Assembly: GCA_030695685.1 (NCBI GenBank)
Contig: JAUYPT010000110.1
Coordinates: 1-10,422, forward strand
DNA: 10,422 bases
Direction of reading: 5' to 3'
Origin: Nanobdellota archaeon
GTDB taxonomy: Archaea > Nanobdellota > Nanobdellia > Woesearchaeales > GW2011-AR9
Below, in pieces: positions 1-6,860 of this stretch. A program made the translations under genes and the position numbers. The first letter of the stretch is position 1. Each line of letters begins with the position of its first letter. A model generated the notes under the pieces. The model saw only the letters and a list, made by a program, of their open reading frames with translations. It ran no database searches and was not told the origin of the DNA.

Positions 1-185
1 ACATTCCGCAATTCCCGAATCCGAACTTTCGTTATTTTTTTTATTTCCACTACTTTAAACGGAACTTTTGCCGTCAAGTGAGGATTATTATCATGGAACA
101 ATCCGATGAATGCCGACCAGGACTCCTCTTTTTTATGATCTGGCTTGCGGCTGACGACTACGCTCTTTACTTTGTACACAACCAT
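1..185 (-). CDS. Unknown protein, N-terminal 61 residues (3' end outside window)
   Basis: The reading frame is open from an ATG at 185 to the left edge, with no stop in 61 codons. The product begins MVVYKVKSVVVSRKP and is basic and hydrophilic, with no signal peptide or membrane segment in the visible part. I do not recognise the family. The start is supported by an archaeal TATA element (CTTTAAAAAC on the minus strand) centred about 27 nt upstream, which would give a leaderless mRNA. It lies 67 bp downstream of the M50-like gene on the same strand but appears to have its own promoter. Confidence 0.65.
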   Translation of the reverse strand, partial: MVVYKVKSVVVSRKPDHKKEESWSAFIGLFHDNNPHLTAKVPFKVVEIKKITKVRIRELRN

Positions 186-206
186 CCCTAATTTGAAAAA
201 GTTCTT

Positions 207-217
207 GTTTTTAAAGG
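207..217 (-). promoter_or_regulatory. TATA box for the leftward partial gene
   Basis: The minus strand reads CCTTTAAAAAC, centred about 27 nt before the ATG at 185. That is the spacing expected for an archaeal TBP site driving a leaderless transcript. The same motif and spacing recur before several other genes here. Confidence 0.5.
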
Positions 218-252
218 TTGCTAAAATACGTTTCAGAAGTATATACAGACAT

Positions 253-1002
253 TCACTTCGAAGAACGCGTTACAATGTAAATGATAGAGGCAACAGCAGC
301 AATGAGAACTGCAAGGATTAAGCCAATCTTCGTGCCGCTTACCAATAAGAGAGAGTTTACGATAACCATGACCAACGCTGTACAATATAATGGCCGTGAT
401 CCAAAGAAGATTGATAATCCTTCCAGCTGCGGCAGCGGCAGCAATAACCACAACCCCATCCATAAATTTAAGGACAGCCCCTGCATCAAGAAATAGTTTC
501 CCGGGATAAAGAAATCAGCAACGGCGAAGATGATTGCCAGCACCATATTCATTGCTATCCCGCAAAAATGAATCAGGGCATTATCTTTATACGAAAAGCC
601 GTACCTAAATTCTCCTAACCGCTGTTTAGCGTTCAAGGCCACAGCGAGAGTTCCCGTTAATACTATGGGGATAAAATTACTCAGCGTGATAAAAGAGATA
701 AATGTTGCCACTAAAGCAATAATCAGTCCCGCCCACCATACTTTAAATTCAGCATTATATCCTTCGCTCAAGGCATAGATTTTCTGAGAGCCAAGGCGGA
801 AAAAGAAGGTCATGGACGCAACGAAGATGGTCAAAACCAAATGAGTTAATCCAATCACGAAATTAAAACTATCCCCTCCCCAATCATCGAAGGAAAAAAT
901 AAATGCCGTAACAATAATTGCGGGAAGTACTCCTTTTATTTCTTCCGTGCTGAAGCGGAAAAATGTTTTTATTCGTGAGCGTAATTCTGTATCACTAACC
1001 AT
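253..1002 (-). CDS. M50/site-2-protease-like membrane protein, catalytic motif lost
   Basis: This is a 249-residue polytopic membrane protein. A soluble N-terminus (about 1-22) is followed by several hydrophobic segments (about 25-38, 48-66, 90-122, 143-163, 176-190, 207-245). The layout matches archaeal M50 metalloproteases: the AEFKVW motif (84-89) that normally follows the HExxH helix, the G-x3-N motif (G148, N152), and the late P-P-L-D-G element, here LPLPQLEG (188-195), followed by the GSRPLY turn. Where the family has HELAHK, this protein reads FFRLGSQK (67-74), so both zinc-binding histidines and the glutamate are missing. The third ligand aspartate is replaced by E194. It is therefore probably a pseudoprotease, perhaps a membrane scaffold or substrate-binding protein. 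A TATA element centred about 26 nt upstream of the ATG supports the start. The family call is from motif alignment by eye. Confidence 0.7.
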   Translation of the reverse strand: MVSDTELRSRIKTFFRFSTEEIKGVLPAIIVTAFIFSFDDWGGDSFNFVIGLTHLVLTIFVASMTFFFRLGSQKIYALSEGYNAEFKVWWAGLIIALVATFISFITLSNFIPIVLTGTLAVALNAKQRLGEFRYGFSYKDNALIHFCGIAMNMVLAIIFAVADFFIPGNYFLMQGLSLNLWMGLWLLLPLPQLEGLSIFFGSRPLYCTALVMVIVNSLLLVSGTKIGLILAVLIAAVASIIYIVTRSSK

Positions 1003-1022
1003 AGAGAGAATTAAATTTTGGA

Positions 1023-1033
1023 GATATATATTT
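1023..1033 (-). promoter_or_regulatory. TATA box for the M50-like gene
   Basis: The minus strand reads AAATATATATC, centred about 26 nt upstream of the start at 1002 and lying in the gap after the methyltransferase stop at 1038. It predicts a leaderless transcript separate from the upstream gene. Confidence 0.5.
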
Positions 1034-1037
1034 GTTT

Positions 1038-1991
1038 CTACTGTTTCTCCAGCAGCCAGGTTTTATGGACACTTTCTCCCTTTCGGATCAATTTCATCTC
1101 CAAAAGCGTAAAATTATCAGAAAGACTCAGGTTCCACTGTTCCCGCCCGATTAACAGTACTGTACCATGTGGTTTTAAAATATAATTAGTTTGGTAATAA
1201 ATCTCATTAATCTTATCTTCATCTTTATGAGTAACGTGTATGATCACCCGGTCAAAATAATTTTTACCATATTTCAAGTCAAGATCATCTAAAGCGTAGC
1301 GCTGAACCATAACATCAGCATTGGCAATTTTAGCATTCTTCCGTGCGGCAGTAAAGTTTGGCCTGCTTTCGTCAACAGCGTAAATCGTTGTCATAGCATA
1401 AAAATAAGCTTCAATAGCAATAGCGCCGTCTTTACAAAAAACGACCAGCAGTTTTTCCTTGAGCTTACACCGCGACAGGCGTACAAAGTAATAGGCTAGA
1501 TCACCCTTAAACGAGGCAGAATGGGGAAACACGCGATACTCCCGGGAATTTGCTTCTACAATATTTTTATCAATGCCAAGGTAATAATTTTTGCCGTTAA
1601 AGAAGACAATGACGAGCAATTCCGGCTTCTTAAAATCTATTGAAGGTTCAATTTTCTTTGTTCGAAGGATGGCAAACAATTTTTCAGCTACTATTTTGGC
1701 AATCGCAAAACGGTTTTCTTGTCCTTTCACACCCTCAACATCAATTCTTATTTTACACTCATTGGAAAAATAGTCTGCCCAGGGAAACCGTACAGGTAAT
1801 TTTACTGTATCTACATTTTTATATTTTCCAAGGGCAATAAGCAGTCTTCTGACGGATTGTAATAATGGTGCATCTTCAGCAGCAAAACTGATAACGCTGG
1901 GAGAGACTACTGTCGCAGTAGACAGTTTTTCTTTTATTTCCACTGCTGCCGTTTCTTCTAATCCAGAATTAACCAAGGCATAGTATTTCAT
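1038..1991 (-). CDS. THUMP-domain RNA methyltransferase homologue with degenerate catalytic motifs
   Basis: The product is 317 residues from the ATG at 1991. The N-terminus (about 1-145) resembles a THUMP RNA-binding domain, with the opening ALVNSGLEETAAVEI and the segment GVKGQENRFAIAKIVAEKL at 87-105. The linker NSREYRVFPHSASFKGDLAY (148-167) matches the R-x-Y-R...L-K-x-x-L-A element before the Rossmann methyltransferase domain of the Trm14/TrmN/RlmL group, which makes m2G in tRNA or rRNA. Motif I, usually D-P-F-C-G-S-G, is VVFCKDG (183-189). Motif IV, usually N/D-P-P-Y, is IHVTHKD (251-257). AdoMet binding and catalysis are therefore doubtful, and it may act as an RNA-binding remnant or a partner subunit. 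An upstream in-frame ATG at 2024 exists, but family alignment and a TATA-like element favour 1991. It lies 36 nt downstream of gyrA. Confidence 0.75.
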   Translation of the reverse strand: MKYYALVNSGLEETAAVEIKEKLSTATVVSPSVISFAAEDAPLLQSVRRLLIALGKYKNVDTVKLPVRFPWADYFSNECKIRIDVEGVKGQENRFAIAKIVAEKLFAILRTKKIEPSIDFKKPELLVIVFFNGKNYYLGIDKNIVEANSREYRVFPHSASFKGDLAYYFVRLSRCKLKEKLLVVFCKDGAIAIEAYFYAMTTIYAVDESRPNFTAARKNAKIANADVMVQRYALDDLDLKYGKNYFDRVIIHVTHKDEDKINEIYYQTNYILKPHGTVLLIGREQWNLSLSDNFTLLEMKLIRKGESVHKTWLLEKQ

Positions 1992-2008
1992 TATCACATT
2001 CACGTATA

Positions 2009-2018
2009 CATAAAATAG
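2009..2018 (-). promoter_or_regulatory. Possible TATA element for the THUMP methyltransferase gene
   Basis: The minus strand reads CTATTTTATG, centred about 23 nt upstream of the preferred start at 1991, in the gap after the gyrA stop. Weaker match than the other TATA elements; read-through from gyrA is also possible. Confidence 0.3.
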
Positions 2019-2027
2019 AAACAATAG

Positions 2028-4529
2028 TTATAATTCTTCTGCATTTTCTGTGTTATCAGCACTGTTTTGATTTCCGGTGCTATCAGCGTTATTCTCATCG
2101 TTCTCAATGATCATTGCCGAGGCAGCTAACGTATCGCCTTCATCTAGGCGCATCACCCGAACTCCCTGCGTCGCCCGGCCAATGACAGAAATATCTTTAC
2201 ATTTCATCCTGATGGCAATGCCTTTTCGTGACACGAGCATTAAATCTTCCGAACCATCAACTAATTTGACGGATTTTACCATGCCATTCTTGTCAGTAAT
2301 TTTGATATTGGTAACTCCTTTTCCTCCTCGGTTGCATAAGCGATAATCTGCAACAGGCGTTCTTTTCCCGTATCCTAAATCAGTCAACGTTAAGATGTCT
2401 TTTCCTTCTTCAGCAACAATCATACCAATAACAATATCACCGGAGTTTAGCCGTATCCCGCGGACGCCATGCGCCGTTCTTCCCATTGATCGCACATCCT
2501 GTTCTTTAAAGCGGTTGGCAGATCCTTCTTTTGTTGCTAAAATAATTTCCTGATCACCGTTGGTATAACTGACTCCTACTAACATATCTCCTTCATCCAG
2601 AACAATTGCCCGTATTCCTCCTTTGCGAAGATGGGAAAATTCTTCCAATTCTGTTTTCTTGACGACGCCCTTTTGAGTGGCCATAAACAGATAGCCTTTC
2701 TGGAAATCGCTTACCGGCACAACTGCTGTAATCCGTTCGTCTTGCTTGATCTCCAAAATATTGGAAATGTGTTTCCCGCCCGCCTGCCGGCTGGCTTCAG
2801 GAATAGAATAGACTTTTAAGCAGTAAACCTGGCCTCTATCTGTAAAGAATAACAAATAATCATGTGTTGAGGCAACATATAATTTTTCCACAAAATCTTC
2901 TTCTTTCGTGCCCGCTGCTTTTACTCCTTTCCCGCCACGCCGTTGCGTTTTATAGGTATCTAACGGCAGGCGCTTAACATATCCGGAATAGGTCATGGTA
3001 ACAACATTTGTTTCTTTTTCAATCAGCTCTTCAAGATCAACATCCTCATCATCACCAATGGTAATGGTAGAACGACGGGCATCGCCATAATCCTGTTTTA
3101 AGAATGTTAATTCTTCTTTGATTAACGATAAGACTTTGGTATCTGAGTTTAAAATTTCATGATATAGTTTTATTTTCTCCAGAAAATCATGATGCTCGCT
3201 GCGGATCTTTTCCTGCTCCAATGAGGCTAACTTCTGCAACCGCAATTCTAAGATTGCTTTCGCCTGCAGTTCAGAGAGAGTATAACTGCTGATCAAGAAA
3301 ACTTTGGCATCATCAATCGTTTTACTGCGGCGTATTCCGGGAATGACTTCATCAATATTGTTTAATGCCGTCAATAATCCTTCTAAAAGATGAACTTTTT
3401 TCTCCGCTTCGCTGAGATCATATTTTGTTCTCTTGATAATCATATCTTTACGGTGGGCAACATGATACTGAAGAATATCTTTCAAGCCTAAAACTACCGG
3501 GTGATTATCGACCAAGGCCAATAAATTAATGCCAAAATTAACTTTAAGGCGGCTGTAGGTATACAGTTGATTAAGGATAACATTGGGATCAACATCTTTT
3601 TTGAGATCAATAACGATCCGAATGCCTTCCCGGTCAGATTCATCGTTAATGTTGCGGATTCCCAGGATAGTTTTATCCCGCACTAAATCCGCAATTTGTT
3701 TAATCAATTCTTCTTTATTGACCTGGTAGGGAATTTCTGTAATAATAATTTTATCATCTTCAAGAGAAGTGATCGACTTAATGGTTACTTTTCCCTTTCC
3801 TTTGGCGTAGGCCAGCTGCAGAGAAGCGCCGCAGCAGACTTCCCCGCCTGTCGGGAAATCAGGGGCAGGAATTACTTTCATTAATTCATCCGTCGAAATG
3901 TCAGGATTGTCGATAACCTCAATAATGGCGTTGCAGACTTCCGTCACATTATGAGGAGGAATATTAGTCGCCATGCCTACAGCAATTCCTGATGATCCAT
4001 TGACAAGTAAATTAGGAAGGATTGTCGGAAGAACCTCCGGCTCTTTGAGAGAAGCATCAAAATTATCCTTAAATGAAACCGTTTCTTTCTCGATATCCTT
4101 AAGCATTTCTTCGGCTATCCTGCTCAGTTTTGCTTCCGTATACCTCATCGCCGCCGCAGAATCACCGTCAATAGAACCAAAATTGCCCTGTCCCTTAATT
4201 AAAGGGTAACGCAAAGAAAAATCCTGCGCCATCCGCACTAAGGAATCATAGACCGCAGTATCACCGTGAGGATGATACTTCCCTAAAACTTCTCCCACAA
4301 TACGGGCGCATTTCTTAAATGGCTTGGCATGAAACATCCCCATCTCATACATCGCATAGAGAATCCGCCGGTGAACAGGTTTTAACCCATCACGGACATC
4401 GGGAAGAGCCCTGCCCACGATGACGGACATGGCATAATTGACATATGCCTCTTTCATCTCTTCTTCGATCACTCGAGGCACTATTTTCTCGTTCTGTTCC
4501 GGTGGAGTTTCGGGGCTAATTTCGTTCAT
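2028..4529 (-). CDS. gyrA: DNA gyrase subunit A
   Basis: This 833-residue protein is the breakage-reunion subunit of type IIA topoisomerase, which with GyrB introduces negative supercoils using ATP. The N-terminal winged-helix/tower domain begins at about residue 18 (PRVIEEEMKEAYVNYAMSVI). It contains RDGLKPVHRRILY (46-58), the quinolone-pocket helix HPHGDTAVYDSLVRMAQ (86-102, Thr91 at the E. coli Ser83 position), and the catalytic tyrosine Tyr130 in AAMRYTEAKLS. The coiled-coil arm spans about 365-465. The C-terminal beta-pinwheel starts near 505 and carries an intact GyrA-box QRRGGKG (529-535), which distinguishes gyrase from topoisomerase IV. A second degenerate box, NRGGKG, lies at 733-738. 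The tail (about 809-833) is Asn/Asp/Glu-rich and low complexity. Length is typical of the family. Archaeal gyrase is generally considered a bacterial acquisition. gyrB is not in this window, and the upstream neighbour is divergent, so the two subunits are not adjacent on the gyrA 5' side. Confidence 0.98.
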   Translation of the reverse strand: MNEISPETPPEQNEKIVPRVIEEEMKEAYVNYAMSVIVGRALPDVRDGLKPVHRRILYAMYEMGMFHAKPFKKCARIVGEVLGKYHPHGDTAVYDSLVRMAQDFSLRYPLIKGQGNFGSIDGDSAAAMRYTEAKLSRIAEEMLKDIEKETVSFKDNFDASLKEPEVLPTILPNLLVNGSSGIAVGMATNIPPHNVTEVCNAIIEVIDNPDISTDELMKVIPAPDFPTGGEVCCGASLQLAYAKGKGKVTIKSITSLEDDKIIITEIPYQVNKEELIKQIADLVRDKTILGIRNINDESDREGIRIVIDLKKDVDPNVILNQLYTYSRLKVNFGINLLALVDNHPVVLGLKDILQYHVAHRKDMIIKRTKYDLSEAEKKVHLLEGLLTALNNIDEVIPGIRRSKTIDDAKVFLISSYTLSELQAKAILELRLQKLASLEQEKIRSEHHDFLEKIKLYHEILNSDTKVLSLIKEELTFLKQDYGDARRSTITIGDDEDVDLEELIEKETNVVTMTYSGYVKRLPLDTYKTQRRGGKGVKAAGTKEEDFVEKLYVASTHDYLLFFTDRGQVYCLKVYSIPEASRQAGGKHISNILEIKQDERITAVVPVSDFQKGYLFMATQKGVVKKTELEEFSHLRKGGIRAIVLDEGDMLVGVSYTNGDQEIILATKEGSANRFKEQDVRSMGRTAHGVRGIRLNSGDIVIGMIVAEEGKDILTLTDLGYGKRTPVADYRLCNRGGKGVTNIKITDKNGMVKSVKLVDGSEDLMLVSRKGIAIRMKCKDISVIGRATQGVRVMRLDEGDTLAASAMIIENDENNADSTGNQNSADNTENAEEL

Positions 4530-4553
4530 TGTAGTAAGAATTTTAAATCTTGA

Positions 4554-4568
4554 TTTATCGTCGATAAA
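4554..4568. promoter_or_regulatory. 15-bp palindrome in the gyrA leader/promoter (candidate operator)
   Basis: TTTATCG and CGATAAA flank a single central base, making a perfect 7+1+7 inverted repeat 25-39 nt upstream of the gyrA ATG. If gyrA is leaderless, the left arm overlaps the expected TATA position. If the TATAAA at 4595-4602 is used, the palindrome lies just downstream of the transcription start. Either position suits a repressor operator. Function is inferred from symmetry and position only. Confidence 0.4.
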
Positions 4569-4592
4569 GGATACAAAATTTGAGGTTTTAAC

Positions 4593-4603
4593 CGTTTATA
4601 AAT
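4593..4603 (-). promoter_or_regulatory. Candidate TATA box for gyrA
   Basis: The minus strand reads ATTTATAAACG. Its core TTTATAAA is symmetric and could bind TBP in either orientation. It would place the gyrA start of transcription near 4573 with a leader of about 40 nt, so gyrA would differ from the leaderless genes around it. Confidence 0.4.
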
Positions 4604-4638
4604 CTTGTGGTGGTAAAACGGCAGTTTTGAATGAAGGA

Positions 4639-4650
4639 AATATATTTATA
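4639..4650 (+). promoter_or_regulatory. TATA box for the orphan gene at 4674
   Basis: AATATATTTATA is centred about 28 nt upstream of the ATG at 4674, the spacing expected for a leaderless archaeal transcript. No Shine-Dalgarno sequence is present before the start. Confidence 0.5.
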
Positions 4651-4673
4651 GAAGTAATTTTATATACGAAAAG

Positions 4674-5072
4674 ATGGATTTATTTTACCAAATTATGGAT
4701 ACTGCCATCAAAGCAGCGATTCAAATGGATAATTATAGATTGGGAAGAAATAATACTGATTTTTCCGCTGTTCATGGTCTTGCTAAAATCCTGGAGGATA
4801 ATGCTATTGAACCACCTTATGACACGACTGAGCGCAGCACTAAGGCAAGCCTACAATTTATAGTGATGATGAGTCATTTCTTTGAAGAGCATTACAATAA
4901 AGAAATTAAAGTATTAGAACAGCTATCAAGAGAGATGAAAACGCTGCAGGCAGAATTATATCTTGTTCCCCATCAAAGCCAATCCAAGTTAGAAGAATTA
5001 ACAGACGTTTGTGTCGAGTTAAGCAAAAGAGGAAGTCGGGAATATCGTAAATCTGATTATCGTTATTATTAA
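4674..5072 (+). CDS. Unknown 132-residue helical protein
   Basis: I do not recognise this protein. It begins MDLFYQIMDTAIKAA and looks largely alpha-helical. It has an amphipathic helix around 57-75 (KASLQFIVMMSHFFEEHY), a heptad-like charged helix around 75-95, and a short basic, tyrosine-rich tail (RGSREYRKSDYRYY). It has no signal peptide or clear membrane span. It is transcribed alone, divergent from gyrA and convergent with the C39-like peptidase (36 nt between the two stops). A well-placed TATA element supports both the start and the coding assignment. A longer overlapping frame at 4438-4863 runs antisense into gyrA and lacks a promoter, so I prefer this one. Confidence 0.6.
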   Translation: MDLFYQIMDTAIKAAIQMDNYRLGRNNTDFSAVHGLAKILEDNAIEPPYDTTERSTKASLQFIVMMSHFFEEHYNKEIKVLEQLSREMKTLQAELYLVPHQSQSKLEELTDVCVELSKRGSREYRKSDYRYY

Positions 5073-5108
5073 TTATTCTTGAACGAAGACATCTTTATCA
5101 TAGATAAT

Positions 5109-5609
5109 CTACAAGAGGATAATCCCGTAATTCTTAGAAGGAAATTTATGGCGATAGACGTGCCATAATTTTTCGAATTCTGAGAATGGTTCTTCTTTTC
5201 GTTCTGGATAATAAGGGTCATGAAACATCACTGTCTTTTGTTCTTGATCATATCCACGCAGTACCACAAAATGAGCTGCATTCATCGGACCTTGATCGCC
5301 CCATCCATGACGAGCAATCAACGGGTGGTCAGTCTCGATGTTTTGTGTAATATCCTCAAATGTGAGATTATATACCGTCTGAACTTTGCAACCCATCATG
5401 GCAGGAATTGTGGCTAACTGCCAGTATTCAATTCCAGGATCATCGCGTTGAGTGTCGGAAACATCATAACCATATATATCTTTAACAACACTGGCAAGAG
5501 TATCTTGAGAAAACGGCCTCCGATGATATTGTAAAACCATGCTCATGCACGCAAGGCCACAATACAGCTGCTTCTGAGCAATGTAAGGAACGTCAAGACT
5601 TTTTTTCAT
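5109..5609 (-). CDS. C39-like (papain-fold) cysteine peptidase
   Basis: The product is 166 residues with the whole core of a peptidase C39-like domain. Q12 is the candidate oxyanion residue and C17 the nucleophile in VPYIAQKQLYCGLACMSMVL. H113 falls in AAHFVVLRGYD and D131 in MFHDPYY, giving a plausible Cys-His-Asp triad in the correct order and spacing. No signal peptide or membrane segment is seen, so it should be cytoplasmic, unlike C39 domains of bacteriocin ABC exporters. Its ATG lies inside the end of scpB (17-nt overlap), implying translational coupling and co-expression. The substrate is unknown. Bacterial relatives include bacteriocin-leader and other double-glycine-type peptidases as well as uncharacterised stand-alone domains. 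The coupling to an SMC accessory gene is the odd part. Fold and active-site assignment are fairly secure; biological role is not. Confidence 0.8.
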   Translation of the reverse strand: MKKSLDVPYIAQKQLYCGLACMSMVLQYHRRPFSQDTLASVVKDIYGYDVSDTQRDDPGIEYWQLATIPAMMGCKVQTVYNLTFEDITQNIETDHPLIARHGWGDQGPMNAAHFVVLRGYDQEQKTVMFHDPYYPERKEEPFSEFEKLWHVYRHKFPSKNYGIILL

Positions 5610-6225
5610 CTTTAAGGTTATTCATTACTTTTTTAATCTCTTCCTTGGCAACTTTTTCTTTGGCGTCTAATTCAATCAACCGTTCCACTTCATCCGCCTG
5701 CTTATGCACCTGTTCTGCTTCTTGTAAAATGTCCGCAGGAACTTGTTTTAAAAACGCTTGTTTTGCCTCTTCACTGGGCAAGTCAAAATATTCAAAGAAT
5801 TTTTTGGTTAATTTTACTTTAAATGTTCTTCCGGACTTTTCCTTGGCAATAAATCCTTGTTCTTCTAATTGGCGCATATGCTCGTACGCAGCAGGGCTGC
5901 GCAGTTTGATGACGTCTGATTGCACAATAGGATACCTCCAAGCAATAACTGCCAGCGTATCCATTAACGGGCGGTCTAATTCCGTCGACGTAACGATAGA
6001 GCTTACCAACGGAACGTAGGCATCTTTAACGGTTAATTTCCAGCCTTCCTCTTTGCGAACGAGTTGCAGCGATGTATCAAGCAGGATATACGTAGCAGCA
6101 AGGCTTTCCAAAAGAGTTTCTACCTCTTGTGTCTCTAAAGAACATAAGCTGGCGATTCGTTCAGCAGTAATCTCTCTGCCAACAGCAAACAATACCGATT
6201 CCACTCTTTTTTCGTTGTCGTTCAT
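5593..6225 (-). CDS. scpB: Segregation and condensation protein B (ScpB)
   Basis: ScpB forms dimers that bind the kleisin ScpA and regulate the SMC complex in chromosome compaction and segregation. The 210-residue product shows two winged-helix domains. The first spans about 4-75 (VESVLFAVGREITAERIASL, then a LVRKEEGWKLTVKDAYVPLV strand-wing). The second spans about 82-157 and contains the family signature TLAVIAWRYPIVQSDVIKLR followed by EQGFIAKEK and FFEYFDL. A charged helical tail (about 160-210) extends beyond the core. The start lies 2 nt after the stop of the upstream gene with no Shine-Dalgarno, consistent with reinitiation. A run of seven A residues in the mRNA lies in the overlap with the downstream peptidase gene. 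No scpA or smc is in the window. Confidence 0.92.
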   Translation of the reverse strand: MNDNEKRVESVLFAVGREITAERIASLCSLETQEVETLLESLAATYILLDTSLQLVRKEEGWKLTVKDAYVPLVSSIVTSTELDRPLMDTLAVIAWRYPIVQSDVIKLRSPAAYEHMRQLEEQGFIAKEKSGRTFKVKLTKKFFEYFDLPSEEAKQAFLKQVPADILQEAEQVHKQADEVERLIELDAKEKVAKEEIKKVMNNLKDEKKS

Positions 6226-6227
6226 GA

Positions 6228-6815
6228 TTATGACTGCTGGTCTACTGTTTTTTCCGGAATAAAATAAATATCTTCTTTCATGTCAACTCTGCCTTCATCA
6301 ATAAGCTGGTCTAAAAAATCTTCTAACGCGTCTTTCTCAACACCGGTAAGCTTGCTTAATTGTTCCGAATCAAGGTTGCTTTTGCTGAGCATGACAACAA
6401 TATAATTCTTCAGTAAAAAGCCCATATTTCGAGTTAAATGGTCATTTTCCACTTTTAACTGCTTGGCAACCATATCCACTTGATGCAGTTTTGCCTGTAA
6501 ATCGTTTAAAAATACGGAAAGCCGCTGATCATCCAAATGTAACGATTGAGGACTGACAACTTCTACTGAAGAAGGCATATACTCAAAACAGAAACTGATC
6601 ACTCTTTCCATGCTTGAAGTCTTAACTTCTACATCTGCAAAGACAGCCCACAATTCCTGTCCTTCCTGCTGTTGAACAGGAGCAAATTCTTCCCGCAGAA
6701 GAGTATAATTCTTATCTTCCTTGAGTTTTGTAATGTAGCCTTTTAACGCTGTAACAACATGATGTTCCGGTTTTCCTAAGACTTCCACCACAGCCCTAAA
6801 TACTATTTCTTCCAT
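6228..6815 (-). CDS. Conserved-type protein of unknown function with C-terminal winged helix, upstream of scpB
   Basis: The product is 195 residues from the ATG at 6815, beginning MEEIVFRAVVEVLGKPEHHV. The N-terminal part (about 1-95) looks like a compact alpha/beta domain ending in YMPSSVEVVSP. A helical, coiled-coil-like stretch follows (about 100-150, LSVFLNDLQAKLHQVDMVAK and onward). A C-terminal winged-helix-like module ends it (about 150-185, LDSEQLSKLTGVEKDALEDF then a GRVDM strand). It resembles proteins I associate with Woesearchaeota, but I know no function for it. It is not a recognisable ScpA: the kleisin N-terminal L-D-L-L-L-x-L-I signature is absent. Position directly before scpB suggests a functional link. 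An in-frame ATG 57 nt further upstream (6872) exists, but the TATA element about 26 nt before 6815 and the family-like N-terminus favour the shorter form. Confidence 0.75.
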   Translation of the reverse strand: MEEIVFRAVVEVLGKPEHHVVTALKGYITKLKEDKNYTLLREEFAPVQQQEGQELWAVFADVEVKTSSMERVISFCFEYMPSSVEVVSPQSLHLDDQRLSVFLNDLQAKLHQVDMVAKQLKVENDHLTRNMGFLLKNYIVVMLSKSNLDSEQLSKLTGVEKDALEDFLDQLIDEGRVDMKEDIYFIPEKTVDQQS

Positions 6816-6836
6816 GAGAATGGATAAAATAATGAT

Positions 6837-6845
6837 GTTTTTAAG
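6837..6845 (-). promoter_or_regulatory. TATA box for the scpB operon
   Basis: The minus strand reads CTTAAAAAC, centred about 26 nt before the ATG at 6815. It resembles the element upstream of the partial gene at 185, and it decides in favour of the shorter start. Confidence 0.5.
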
Positions 6846-6860
6846 CCTTTCTGAAGGTTT

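Noticed and set aside
2042..2104. Asn/Asp/Glu-rich end of gyrA as a possible frameshift or fusion
   Set aside because: Acidic low-complexity tails are common in GyrA and the frame is uninterrupted to the stop.
4557..4565. ATCGTCGAT shared between the gyrA palindrome and the tRNA D-loop intron (10198-10206)
   Set aside because: A nine-base match between two unrelated AT-rich sites is not unusual in 10 kb, and the contexts differ; treated as coincidence.
4438..4863. Rightward reading frame of 141 codons overlapping the gyrA start and the orphan gene
   Set aside because: It runs antisense to gyrA and in another frame through the orphan gene; it has no promoter or ribosome site, and its protein composition looks like chance.
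5109..5609. Bacteriocin/ABC-exporter C39 processing peptidase
   Set aside because: No ABC transporter, membrane domain or double-glycine leader peptide gene is visible nearby; only the peptidase-like fold is supported.
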